DNA from: Planococcaceae bacterium UBA3378 | Lineage (GTDB): Bacteria; Bacillota; Bacilli; Bacillales_A; Planococcaceae | NCBI GenBank assembly: GCA_002359075.1 | Contig: DEQA01000247.1 | Span: 1 to 24,462 of the forward strand | Reading direction: 5' to 3' | Length of the DNA: 24,462 bases | Shown here: positions 1 through 6,116 of the stretch, in pieces | Layout of the letters: every line of letters begins with the position of its first letter | Position numbering within the stretch: the first letter of the stretch is position 1 | The notes under the pieces: generated by a model | Database searches by the model: none | Told to the model about the DNA's origin: nothing | The model's input: the letters and a program-made list of their open reading frames with translations, nothing else | Program-made: the position numbers and the translations under genes

Positions 1-142
1 TCGAAAGACAAAAAGAAAACGAGACGCTCATTTGATCTCATTTTCGGTTAAACTAAACTTATTTTTGAACAGTCTGCCCGTCAAAATTACTTTTTAATAC
101 AAAAGGGCACACTTCTTCAAAATAATAATTTTGCATTTTATT
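1..142 (-). other. Untranslated leader leading to rpoB (off the left edge)
   Basis: No open reading frame with a ribosome binding site is visible here on either strand. It lies downstream of a good minus-strand promoter, and gene order in Bacillales places rpoB next, so this is most simply the 5' part of the rpoB leader. No RNA family was recognised in it. The rpoB identity is inference from synteny, because no rpoB codons are in the window. Confidence 0.5.
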
Positions 143-171
143 ATGTTATCATAGTCGATTTGTCAAGTCAA
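143..171 (-). promoter_or_regulatory. Sigma-A promoter, probably for rpoB
   Basis: On the minus strand, TTGACT at 171-166 and TAACAT at 148-143 are separated by exactly 17 bases. It sits just past the stop codon of the rsmC-like gene and points off the left edge, where rpoB is expected. The -35 is 5/6 and the -10 is 4/6. An overlapping TTGACA three to eight bases downstream gives a second, poorer alignment. Confidence 0.55.
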
Positions 172-190
172 TCTTTTCTAATGAGGTTGA

Positions 191-790
191 TTATTTTTTT
201 GCTTTTATAATCCAGTAGCCTTTTTTCTTTTCGACTACTTCTACTTCAGAAAACATTTCCTCTAAGTGACTAACGGTTGATGGGGCCCCCTGCTTCTTCT
301 GGATGACCACCCACAGCTCGCCTCTTTCGACTAACTTTTCATAAGACTCATCATAAAATCTGAAAATCGTTTCTTTACCCGCACGAATAGGCGGGTTTGT
401 TAAAATGGCAGCTGCCTGGATCTCTCCTGCTGCAGCAAGACCATCACTTTCAAAAATACGTACATTTTGAATCCCGTTCAGCTTCGCATTTTTCTCAGCA
501 AGCGAAATCGCTCTTGTATTAATATCCATCATATGGATACAACGTTCAGGATTCGCTTTAGCAATTGACAATCCAATCGGGCCATAGCCACAGCCAACGT
601 CTAATACGTCACCCGTTACTTCCGGCATGATAAAGGCATCAATTAAAACACGGGATCCAAAATCTACTTCGCTTTTACTGAACACTCCTGCATCCGTTTC
701 AAATGTAAAATCGTGCCCAAGCAAAGTAAATTTCCATTGGCGTGGTTTACTTTCCGTTTGAGGTTTGTTCGAATAATAATGATCAGACAT
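191..790 (-). CDS. ybxB: RsmC-like class I SAM-dependent methyltransferase (YbxB)
   Basis: Predicted 199-residue cytoplasmic methyltransferase. The SAM-binding motif I (DVGCGYG, residues 64-70) is followed by an acidic strand end at D89 and a catalytic-loop NPPIRAG at 132-138. An FSKSEVDFG segment at 37-45 matches the VFS...D.G signature that precedes motif I in the RsmC/RlmG family, whose members make m2G in rRNA. The length fits the single-domain Firmicute form rather than two-domain E. coli RsmC. The position between rplL and rpoB is the conserved Bacillales position. A purine-rich AAGTAAGGGG lies about 10 bases before the ATG. The 240 bases between this start and the rplL terminator (791-1029) contain no other gene or convincing promoter, so it is unclear whether it is expressed by read-through. 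The actual rRNA target is not deducible here. Confidence 0.9.
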   Translation of the reverse strand: MSDHYYSNKPQTESKPRQWKFTLLGHDFTFETDAGVFSKSEVDFGSRVLIDAFIMPEVTGDVLDVGCGYGPIGLSIAKANPERCIHMMDINTRAISLAEKNAKLNGIQNVRIFESDGLAAAGEIQAAAILTNPPIRAGKETIFRFYDESYEKLVERGELWVVIQKKQGAPSTVSHLEEMFSEVEVVEKKKGYWIIKAKK

Positions 791-1029
791 AGCACAACAC
801 GCCCCTTACTTTCTGAATTGGAGGAAGCATTTTCATGCCTCATCGTTAATAAACAGGGCTCTCTCGCCATTTTGCTGCAATCCACACACAAAACGAGTGA
901 TCAACCGTTTATACAGAGAAATTGCAGACTGTGTTGACTTTGTAACAGGCATGAGCGCCTAGCCACTCCTATCATGCAAAAGCCCATAATACTATATATG
1001 AATAGCTACAAGATCGTTTCTATTCGCTA

Positions 1030-1066
1030 AAAAGAAAAGCCCGTCACATTGACGAGCTTTTTCTTA
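1030..1066 (-). terminator. Rho-independent terminator of the rplJ-rplL operon
   Basis: Read on the minus strand, AGCTCGTCA and TGACGGGCT form a 9-bp stem (one G-U) around a 3-base loop, followed by TTTCTTTTT. It starts 17 bases after the rplL stop codon. This separates the ribosomal-stalk operon from the downstream methyltransferase gene and rpoB. Confidence 0.9.
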
Positions 1067-1082
1067 ATGTTATAGAAGATAA

Positions 1083-1445
1083 TTATTTAACTTCTACAGA
1101 TGCGCCAACTTCTTCAAGTTTAGCTTTGATTTCTTCAGCTTCTTCTTTAGAAACGCCTTCTTTAAGAGCTTTAGGAGCGTTATCTACTACTTCTTTAGCT
1201 TCTTTCAAGCCAAGACCAGTGATTTCACGTACCACTTTGATAACTTTGATTTTTTCAGCACCAGCAGATGCTAATACTACGTCAAACTCAGTTTTTTCTT
1301 CAGCAGCGCCTGCAGCAGCACCACCAACTACAGCTACAGGAGCAGCTGCTGTTACACCGAATTCTTCTTCGATTGCTTTTACTAAATCGTTTAATTCAAG
1401 AACTGTCATAGCTTTGATAGCTTCTAAGATTTGCTCTTTGTTCAT
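1083..1445 (-). CDS. rplL: 50S ribosomal protein L7/L12
   Basis: The 120-residue stalk protein recruits translational GTPases to the 50S subunit and is present in several copies bound to L10. The N-terminal helices (residues 1-32, MNKEQILEAIKAMTVLEL...) mediate dimerisation. A flexible Ala/Gly/Val hinge spans about 34-52, and the C-terminal domain carries the conserved IKVIKVVREITGLGLKEAK segment. Length is normal for Firmicutes. AGGAGGA lies 8 bases before the ATG. It follows rplJ by 70 bases and ends the operon at a strong terminator. Expression should follow the L10 leader upstream. Confidence 0.98.
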   Translation of the reverse strand: MNKEQILEAIKAMTVLELNDLVKAIEEEFGVTAAAPVAVVGGAAAGAAEEKTEFDVVLASAGAEKIKVIKVVREITGLGLKEAKEVVDNAPKALKEGVSKEEAEEIKAKLEEVGASVEVK

Positions 1446-1515
1446 TTTAATTTCCTCCTATGGAATGTTATAGTTTTTTTAGGCTGTTACGCCGAATTGG
1501 GAAGCTTCAGATGGA

Positions 1516-2016
1516 TTAAGCACCTTGTTCTTCTTTTTGCTCTGCAACTGCTTTTGTTGCAAGTGCGAAGTTGCGCATTGGCGCTTGAAGTACAGATAAA
1601 AGCATAGAAAGTAGACCTTCGCGTGATGGAAGTTCTGCAAGAGCTTTAACGTCTTCAACTGTTGCAATAGTACCTTCGATGATACCAGCTTTGATTTCCA
1701 ATGCTTCGTTTTTCTTAGCGAATTCATTGATAATTTTTGCTGGAGCCACTACATCTTCGTTTGAGAATGCGATAGCATTTGGGCCAGTCAGGTATTCGTT
1801 GATCCCTTCTACACCAGCGATTTCTGTAGCGCGGCGAGTTAAAGTGTTTTTGTAAACTTTGAACTCAACGCCAGCTTCACGAAGTTGTTTACGTAATTCA
1901 GTAGCTTGACCTACTGTTAAACCACGGTAGTCAACAACCACTACAGAGCTAGCTGCTTGGAATTTCTCAGCGATTTCTTGAACCTGAACTTTTTTAGTTT
2001 CGATTGCTTTGCTCAT
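1516..2016 (-). CDS. rplJ: 50S ribosomal protein L10
   Basis: The 166-residue base of the ribosomal stalk. The N-terminal domain (about 1-130) binds 23S rRNA at the GTPase-associated centre. The C-terminal helix (LSVLQAPMRNFALATKAVAEQKEEQGA region) carries L7/L12 dimers. The segment SVVVVDYRGLTVGQATELRK near residue 24 is family-typical. AGGAGGTG precedes the ATG by 6 bases. It has its own promoter and a long structured leader with an attenuator immediately upstream, the arrangement used for L10(L12)4 autoregulation. Length matches the Bacillus protein. Confidence 0.98.
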   Translation of the reverse strand: MSKAIETKKVQVQEIAEKFQAASSVVVVDYRGLTVGQATELRKQLREAGVEFKVYKNTLTRRATEIAGVEGINEYLTGPNAIAFSNEDVVAPAKIINEFAKKNEALEIKAGIIEGTIATVEDVKALAELPSREGLLSMLLSVLQAPMRNFALATKAVAEQKEEQGA

Positions 2017-2039
2017 GATGACACCTCCTATTAGAATGA

Positions 2040-2195
2040 GTCATTTATACCGACAAAAGAAAAGCCCTTATGTCTGGTAGACACAAGGGCAGAAAGTCAT
2101 CATCTTAAAAGAATCCGAACTCCTATGTCCTCGGTAGGATATTAAGTGCACAGCGCACTCCTACTGTCTACGGTACAAATGGATGATTCACAACA
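2040..2195 (-). ncRNA. Ribosomal protein L10 leader (autoregulatory)
   Basis: Between the rplJ promoter and rplJ the minus strand carries the characteristic Firmicute L10-leader segments: CGTAGACAGTAGGAGTGCGC, then TTAATATCCTACCGAGGACA, which pair (GTAGGA with TCCTAC) and are followed by a terminator hairpin. In the known family, free L10 or L10-L12 binds this RNA and favours termination. The assignment rests on remembered family consensus and position. A covariance search against the Rfam L10 leader would settle it. Confidence 0.85.
2052..2090 (-). terminator. Attenuator hairpin of the L10 leader
   Basis: On the minus strand GCCCTTGTGTCT and AGACATAAGGGC form a 12-bp stem (including G-U) around ACC, followed by TTTTCTTTTGTC. 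It lies about 35 bases before the rplJ start, so it can only act as a conditional terminator within the operon leader. Confidence 0.9.
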
Positions 2196-2201
2196 GCACC
2201 C

Positions 2202-2230
2202 ATCTTACCAAGTAAGAGGATCGTTGTCAA
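2202..2230 (-). promoter_or_regulatory. Sigma-A promoter of rplJ-rplL
   Basis: TTGACA (2230-2225) and TAAGAT (2207-2202) are separated by 17 bases on the minus strand. The perfect -35 sits 18 bases after the rplA stop codon, and the predicted transcript starts near 2195, at the upstream end of the L10 leader. Confidence 0.8.
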
Positions 2231-2247
2231 CTATTTTTTAAAATATA

Positions 2248-2946
2248 TTATTTAACAACTACAGATTGAGCGTCAACTTTCACAGATGGCCCCATTGTAG
2301 TTGTAACGTTTACAGATTTCATGTAAGTACCTTTAGCAGCCGCAGGTTTCGCTTTTTGGACTACATCGAATACTGTCAAGAAGTTTTCAACTAATTTTTC
2401 TGTCTCGAAAGAAACTTTACCGATAGGTGCGTGGATAATACCAGCTTTGTCAGCGCGGTATTCTACTTTACCAGCTTTAATTTCTTCGATTGCTTTTGTT
2501 ACGTCAAAAGTAACTGTACCAGTTTTAGGGTTTGGCATTAAGCCTTTAGGACCTAATACACGACCAAGTTTACCAACTTCACCCATCATGTCAGGAGTCG
2601 CTACGATTACATCGAAGTCGAACCAGCCTTGTTGGATTTTTTGGATGTACTCTGCATCGCCTACATAGTCAGCACCAGCAGCTTCTGCTTCTTTTAGTTT
2701 TTCACCTTTAGCGAATACTAATACACGTTGTGTTTTACCAGTACCGTTTGGAAGCACTACTGCACCACGGATTTGTTGGTCATTTTTACGAGTATCGATT
2801 CCTAATTTGAAAGCTACTTCTACAGTTGCATCGAAGTTTACTGTGCTCGTTTTTTGAGCAAGAGCAATTGCTTCTGCTGCTTCATATAATTTAGAGCGAT
2901 CCACTAATTTAGTAGCCTCTTGTAACTTTTTACCTTTTTTAGCCAT
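2248..2946 (-). CDS. rplA: 50S ribosomal protein L1
   Basis: The 232-residue protein binds the L1 stalk of 23S rRNA, moves the deacylated tRNA out of the E site, and in many bacteria also represses its own mRNA. The GRVLGPKGLMPNPKTGTV block at about 128-145 is the L1 family signature. The ends MAKKGKKLQE and SVKVDAQSVVVK are complete. AAGGAGGA lies 8 bases upstream of the ATG. It is in an operon with rplK. An L1-binding-site-like hairpin immediately upstream (2967-2993) suggests feedback on its own translation. Confidence 0.98.
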   Translation of the reverse strand: MAKKGKKLQEATKLVDRSKLYEAAEAIALAQKTSTVNFDATVEVAFKLGIDTRKNDQQIRGAVVLPNGTGKTQRVLVFAKGEKLKEAEAAGADYVGDAEYIQKIQQGWFDFDVIVATPDMMGEVGKLGRVLGPKGLMPNPKTGTVTFDVTKAIEEIKAGKVEYRADKAGIIHAPIGKVSFETEKLVENFLTVFDVVQKAKPAAAKGTYMKSVNVTTTMGPSVKVDAQSVVVK

Positions 2947-2966
2947 TGTTAATTTCCTCCTTGATT

Positions 2967-2993
2967 GTGGTTGTAACGGGTTAAACCTCCCAC
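2967..2993 (-). promoter_or_regulatory. L1-binding-site-like RNA element in the rplA leader
   Basis: The minus strand reads GTGGGAGG, TTT, AACCCGTTACAACCAC. The outer GTGG can pair with the terminal CCAC, and GG(G) with CC(C) inside, leaving an asymmetric internal loop containing GGGAGG as at the L1 site of 23S rRNA. It ends 20 bases before the rplA start. A near copy precedes rplK. Function is inferred from the known L1 autoregulation pattern. Confidence 0.55.
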
Positions 2994-2998
2994 GAATA

Positions 2999-3029
2999 AA
3001 GGTTGCGCACCCTTAAGTGCAGCAACCTT
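2999..3029 (-). terminator. Hairpin between rplK and rplA, possibly a weak or processing terminator
   Basis: AAGGTTGC, a bulged T, GCAC, a 6-base loop, GTGC and GCAACCTT form a long stem on the minus strand. The following bases (TATTCGTGGG) lack a good U tract. It may reduce read-through into rplA or stabilise the rplK end rather than fully terminate. Confidence 0.5.
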
Positions 3030-3066
3030 CCAAAAAACAAATACATCATCAAGTAAATAGATGGGA

Positions 3067-3492
3067 TTAGTCTTCGATAGTAATACCCATGCTTCGTGCA
3101 GTACCTTCAACCATCGCCATTGCAGCTTCTACAGATGCAGCGTTTAGGTCAGGCATTTTTTGTTCAGCGATTTCGCGAACTTTATCACGTTTAACCGTTG
3201 CAACTTTTTTACGGTTTGGTTCACCAGATCCAGATTGGATACCAGCAGCTACTTTTAGTAGTACTGCAGCCGGTGGAGTTTTCGTAATGAAAGTGAATGA
3301 ACGGTCTTCAAATACTGAAATTTCAACCGGAATAATTAGACCAGCTTGATCAGCAGTACGTGCATTGAACTCTTTACAGAATCCCATAATGTTTACACCC
3401 GCTTGACCTAATGCAGGACCAACCGGTGGAGCTGGGTTAGCTTTACCAGCAGGAATTTGAAGTTTTACAACTTTAATTACTTTTTTAGCCAC
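3067..3492 (-). CDS. rplK: 50S ribosomal protein L11
   Basis: The 141-residue protein binds the GTPase-associated region of 23S rRNA and is needed for RelA-type stringent activation. The PAPPVGPALGQAGVNIMGFC segment at about 19-38 is the family signature, and the C-terminal rRNA-binding domain ends SMGITIED. I chose the GTG at 3492 (VAKKVIKV...). AGGAGG lies 8 bases before it, and the length then matches the Bacillus homologue exactly. A longer frame from 3501 would place the start inside the ribosome binding site. It has its own promoter and an L1-site-like leader element, and is followed by rplA. Confidence 0.97.
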   Translation of the reverse strand: MAKKVIKVVKLQIPAGKANPAPPVGPALGQAGVNIMGFCKEFNARTADQAGLIIPVEISVFEDRSFTFITKTPPAAVLLKVAAGIQSGSGEPNRKKVATVKRDKVREIAEQKMPDLNAASVEAAMAMVEGTARSMGITIED

Positions 3493-3518
3493 GAGACACA
3501 CCTCCTTAAGTCCGTGAT

Positions 3519-3543
3519 GTGGTCATAGGGTTTCCCCTCCCAC
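3519..3543 (-). promoter_or_regulatory. L1-binding-site-like RNA element in the rplK leader
   Basis: The minus strand reads GTGGGAGG, GGAAACCCTATGACCAC: outer GTGG/CCAC and inner GGG/CCC pairs enclose an asymmetric loop containing GGGAGG. It shares the pattern GTGGGAGG...AACCC...ACCAC with the element before rplA. L1 repression of the L11-L1 transcript at the L11 leader is established in other bacteria. Assignment here is by motif and position. Confidence 0.6.
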
Positions 3544-3627
3544 TCAATATCTGTCTGTCGGCTTAAATCCGATAACATTAAACATTTATCTATCACACTG
3601 AAATAAATTGACAGTCTGACCTATGAA

Positions 3628-3656
3628 ATGATAACACTTTTATTTCATTCGCGCAA
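3628..3656 (-). promoter_or_regulatory. Sigma-A promoter of rplK-rplA
   Basis: TTGCGC (3656-3651) and TATCAT (3633-3628, 5/6 consensus) are separated by 17 bases on the minus strand. The site begins a few bases after the nusG stop codon, so rplK-rplA can be transcribed independently of secE-nusG. The predicted leader is about 125 bases and contains the L1-like element. Confidence 0.7.
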
Positions 3657-3668
3657 GTAGGAATGATT

Positions 3669-4208
3669 CTATATTTTTCGGATTTGTGTAAAGTCAAGTT
3701 CCATCTTTGTTTCACGGCCGAACATATCAACCGATACTTTTATTTTACCTTTTTCAATATCAATTTCTTCCACTTTACCTTGGAAGTGAGCAAACGGTCC
3801 TTCCAGCACTTCCACTACCTCGCCGACTGTGACAGCGATATCACCAATTGCCGTCTCGTTCATGCCCATTTGCGCAAGCAGGCGTTCTGCTTCTTCCGGT
3901 AGAAGAGGTGTTGGTTTTGCCCCGCCGCCTGATGAACCGATAAATCCTGTTACACCCGGTGTATTGCGTACTACATACCAGGAATCATCTGTCATGATCA
4001 GTTCTACCAGTACATAGCCCGGGAAGACCTTCCGCATTACCTTTTTCTTCTTGCCGTCTTCTTTAATATCAATTTCTTCATGCTCAGGAACGATCACGCG
4101 GAAGATTTTATCCTGCATGCCCATTGTTTCTACACGCTTCTCAAGATTTGCCTTCACTCTGTTTTCGTAACCTGAATAAGTATGCACTACATACCAATTT
4201 TTTTCCAT
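3669..4208 (-). CDS. nusG: Transcription elongation/termination and pausing factor NusG
   Basis: The 179-residue factor binds RNA polymerase. The NGN domain (NWYVVHTYSGYENRVKANL, residues 4-22, through FPGYVLVEL at 62-70) is followed by a KOW domain (VGEVVEVLEGPFAHFQGKVEEID, 128-150). Length and both ends match Bacillus NusG, so ATG at 4208 is the likely start. Oddly, the only Shine-Dalgarno-like sequence (AAGGAGG) ends 23 bases upstream, and no alternative in-frame ATG, GTG or TTG lies between. A small hairpin occupies 13 of those bases. It is downstream of secE, separated by a hairpin that could attenuate. Confidence 0.97.
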   Translation of the reverse strand: MEKNWYVVHTYSGYENRVKANLEKRVETMGMQDKIFRVIVPEHEEIDIKEDGKKKKVMRKVFPGYVLVELIMTDDSWYVVRNTPGVTGFIGSSGGGAKPTPLLPEEAERLLAQMGMNETAIGDIAVTVGEVVEVLEGPFAHFQGKVEEIDIEKGKIKVSVDMFGRETKMELDFTQIRKI

Positions 4209-4278
4209 AGACTCTGGACTACTCGTCCGTCCCTCCTTCTATTCCTTGTGATGCATTTGCTACACACATTTTCGCCAA

Positions 4279-4318
4279 ATGAAAAAACCCGTTATTTTAA
4301 GCAGACGGGCTATTTCAT
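4279..4318 (-). terminator. Hairpin with U tract between secE and nusG
   Basis: On the minus strand ATGAAA-TAGCCCGT and ACGGGTTTTTTCAT can pair, with a core CCCGT/ACGGG stem and a 12-base loop, followed by TTTTTTC. It starts about 14 bases after the secE stop. Since nusG shows no obvious promoter of its own in the 70 bases that follow, it is probably a partial terminator or attenuator. Confidence 0.6.
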
Positions 4319-4331
4319 CAATATACTATTA

Positions 4332-4517
4332 TTATAGTTCCAAGAACCAACGTAACGCCTCGGAAACACCTAAATCCACTACCGTAAAGTATAGGGCCGC
4401 AAAAATAACAGTGACAATAACGACAACTGTATACTTTGTTAACTCTTTACTTTTAGGCCAGCTCGTTTTACGCATTTCTGAGCCAACTTCACTAAAAAAG
4501 CTTGTAATCTTGCTCAT
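4332..4517 (-). CDS. secE: Preprotein translocase subunit SecE
   Basis: This 61-residue, single-membrane-span subunit belongs to the SecYEG channel. An amphipathic N-terminal helix (SFFSEVGSEMRKTSWPKSKEL, conserved RKTSWP around 16-21) is followed by one hydrophobic segment at about 28-50 (TVVVIVTVIFAALYFTVVDLG). The length is typical of the short Gram-positive form. It lies between rpmG and nusG in conserved order. Confidence 0.97.
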   Translation of the reverse strand: MSKITSFFSEVGSEMRKTSWPKSKELTKYTVVVIVTVIFAALYFTVVDLGVSEALRWFLEL

Positions 4518-4570
4518 TTTCAGCTTAACCTCCGAACAAATCGTATCTTTAAATCAAATCATCAATCAAT

Positions 4571-4720
4571 TTATAACGTCTGCTTGTGCACGGTATGTTC
4601 ATTACAATGCGAACAAAACTTTTTCAGTTCTAAACGCTCTGCTTCACTGCTCGATTTCGCCGGCATCGAATAATTTCGGGAGCCGCATTTCTCGCAACTT
4701 AAAACGACTTTCTTTGCCAT
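4571..4720 (-). CDS. rpmG: 50S ribosomal protein L33 (zinc-ribbon form)
   Basis: A 49-codon gene read directly from the minus strand: MAKKVVLSCEKCGSRNYS ... KKFCSHCNEHTVHKQTL. The two CxxC pairs (CEKC at 9-12, CSHC at about 36-39) are the zinc-binding C+ form of L33, as opposed to the cysteine-less form induced on zinc limitation. AGGTGG precedes the ATG by 5 bases. Its place between sigH and secE is the usual Bacillales position for the gene called rpmGB in B. subtilis. It is the first gene after a promoter at 4756-4784 and is likely co-transcribed with secE. Confidence 0.95.
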   Translation of the reverse strand: MAKKVVLSCEKCGSRNYSMPAKSSSEAERLELKKFCSHCNEHTVHKQTL

Positions 4721-4755
4721 TGTAACCACCTATTCTTCGGCATTATGTCTAGTAA

Positions 4756-4784
4756 AGACTACCACCTAATATACACGCTGTCAA
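4756..4784 (-). promoter_or_regulatory. Promoter upstream of rpmG-secE-nusG
   Basis: TTGACA (4784-4779) is followed after 17 bases by TAGTCT (4761-4756), preceded by TG in the extended -10 position (TGGTAGTCT). The -10 is weak, 3/6, but the perfect -35 and extended -10 support it. Confidence 0.55.
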
Positions 4785-4881
4785 CAAGCGGCACACCGTC
4801 AATCATTGGCATCTTGGCTTTCTCAGGAGCAGATTACTTGTTTAGGACAAAGCTCCGAAGTCTGCCTGGTGCCGGGAAGAT

Positions 4882-5529
4882 TTAAAATAACTCACCATAT
4901 TCCAAATGGCGCTCCAGCTTGCGTTTTACCCGCTGAAGGGCATTGTCAATCGATTTTACATGACGGTTTAATAACTCAGAGATTTCGTTATAGGAGCGTC
5001 CTTCCAGATAAAGAGCAAGCACCTGCTGTTCCAGTTCGCTCAGCACCTCGCTCATTTTCCCTTCCAGTCTACTATACTCTTCTCTATTAATCATTAAATG
5101 CTCCGGATTATCAGATAGCGGACTGATGATAATATCCATCAGCGTCCGCTCTGATTCCTCATCATAGATTGGCTTATCAAGAGAAATATATGAATTTAAC
5201 GGTATATGTTTTTGTCTCGTAGCTGTCTTGATGGCAGTGATAATTTGGCGCGTTATACACAATTCAGCAAATGCCCTGAAGGATGCAAGCTTGTCCCCGC
5301 GAAAATCCCGTATGGCCTTATAAAGCCCGATCATACCTTCCTGGATAATGTCCTCCTTGTCCGCTCCGATTAAGAAATAGGACCGTGCCTTCACCTTTAC
5401 AAAAAGACGATATTTTGTAATTAAATAATCTAACGCATCTGTATTGCCTAAATGAACCTGTTCTACAAGTTCCTCATCTGACAGTTCTTCAAAGTGCTGT
5501 ACGACTTGCAATTTTTCGCTTTTAAGCAA
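4882..5529 (-). CDS. sigH: RNA polymerase sigma factor SigH (sigma-H, early sporulation/competence)
   Basis: About 215 residues, a sigma-70 family factor close to B. subtilis sigma-H. The region 2 core (DALDYLITKYR...ARSYFLIGADKEDIIQEGMIGLYKAIRDF) and the invariant stretch ITRQIITAIKTATRQKHIPL are present. Region 4 (SYNEISELLNRHVKSIDNAL) forms the -35-binding helix-turn-helix. I prefer the TTG at 5529 because GGGGTGAG lies 6 bases before it. A GTG at 5538 is in frame but has no ribosome binding site and would add three residues. In B. subtilis the factor drives transition-phase genes and spo0A. A sigma-A promoter lies directly upstream, between it and yacP. Confidence 0.95.
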   Translation of the reverse strand: MLKSEKLQVVQHFEELSDEELVEQVHLGNTDALDYLITKYRLFVKVKARSYFLIGADKEDIIQEGMIGLYKAIRDFRGDKLASFRAFAELCITRQIITAIKTATRQKHIPLNSYISLDKPIYDEESERTLMDIIISPLSDNPEHLMINREEYSRLEGKMSEVLSELEQQVLALYLEGRSYNEISELLNRHVKSIDNALQRVKRKLERHLEYGELF

Positions 5530-5564
5530 TATTCTCACCCCAGTACGCCAGAATCATTAGAAAT

Positions 5565-5594
5565 AGTATAATAGAATTGGAAAATATCGGTCAA
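5565..5594 (-). promoter_or_regulatory. Sigma-A promoter of sigH
   Basis: TTGACC (5594-5589) and TATACT (5570-5565) are separated by 18 bases on the minus strand, 5/6 matches in each box. The surrounding 60 bases are very A+T rich, as expected for an AbrB-sensitive promoter in B. subtilis. AbrB binding itself cannot be read from sequence. Confidence 0.75.
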
Positions 5595-5598
5595 TAAA

Positions 5599-6111
5599 TT
5601 ATTTTAATCCTCTACGCCACTTTTCTAGTGTTAAAGCAATATCATCCGGCAGCTGAATGCGGCCGGATGGTCTACCGCTTTGTGTTTCTTTCACTTTTCG
5701 AGAAATATTTGTTCGAATAATATCAAGTTCAATTTCAAGCTCTCTTGCAGATTTCCTTAGTGCTCCATGGCCAAAGACAACATTTTGTTCCGTCATATCC
5801 GAAGTCGCTACGTGGATTTGGATTTTACGTCCTTTTAATTCATTTGAAAGCTTCTCAATGCGCTCATCCGCTGTTTCATTTTTTCGTGTATAAATAACTT
5901 CTACCTCATGCTGTAAATATAGCTGTTCCGTCCCGGGTACGAGGTGGGCGTCAAATACAACGATGACACGCCAGCCTTTTACCGCCTTATATTCGGCCAT
6001 CAGCTCTACCAATCGGTCACGTGCGTCCTCGAAGTGCTCATCCCGCAGAGGACGCAGCTCCTTCCACGCCCCAATCATATTGTAGCCATCTACCAGCAAA
6101 ATATTTTGCAT
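5599..6111 (-). CDS. rae1: NYN-domain ribosome-associated endoribonuclease (Rae1/YacP)
   Basis: The 170-residue PIN-like NYN nuclease matches YacP. In B. subtilis this protein, Rae1, enters the ribosomal A site and cleaves mRNA during translation. The nucleolytic acidic residues are visible as LLVDGYNMIG (D8), VVFDAH (D54), NETADERIEKL (D82, E83) and VATSDMTEQN (D105). The basic C-terminus (RKVKETQSGRPSGR) is also typical. It starts 5 bases after the rlmB stop with only a weak GGAT before the ATG, so translation is probably coupled. It closes the cysS-mrnC-rlmB-rae1 cluster of RNA-handling genes. Confidence 0.93.
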   Translation of the reverse strand: MQNILLVDGYNMIGAWKELRPLRDEHFEDARDRLVELMAEYKAVKGWRVIVVFDAHLVPGTEQLYLQHEVEVIYTRKNETADERIEKLSNELKGRKIQIHVATSDMTEQNVVFGHGALRKSARELEIELDIIRTNISRKVKETQSGRPSGRIQLPDDIALTLEKWRRGLK

Positions 6112-6116
6112 ATCCG

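Noticed and set aside
713..937. Plus-strand reading frame over the ybxB start and upstream gap
   Set aside because: No ribosome binding site, overlaps a well-supported minus-strand gene, and translation resembles no protein family.
949..977. GCATGA...TCATGC inverted repeat between rplL and ybxB
   Set aside because: Only 6 bp with a 17-base loop and no U tract; likely chance.
4279..4725. 148-codon plus-strand frame across secE and rpmG
   Set aside because: It is antisense to secE, rpmG and a terminator hairpin; composition is explained by those genes.
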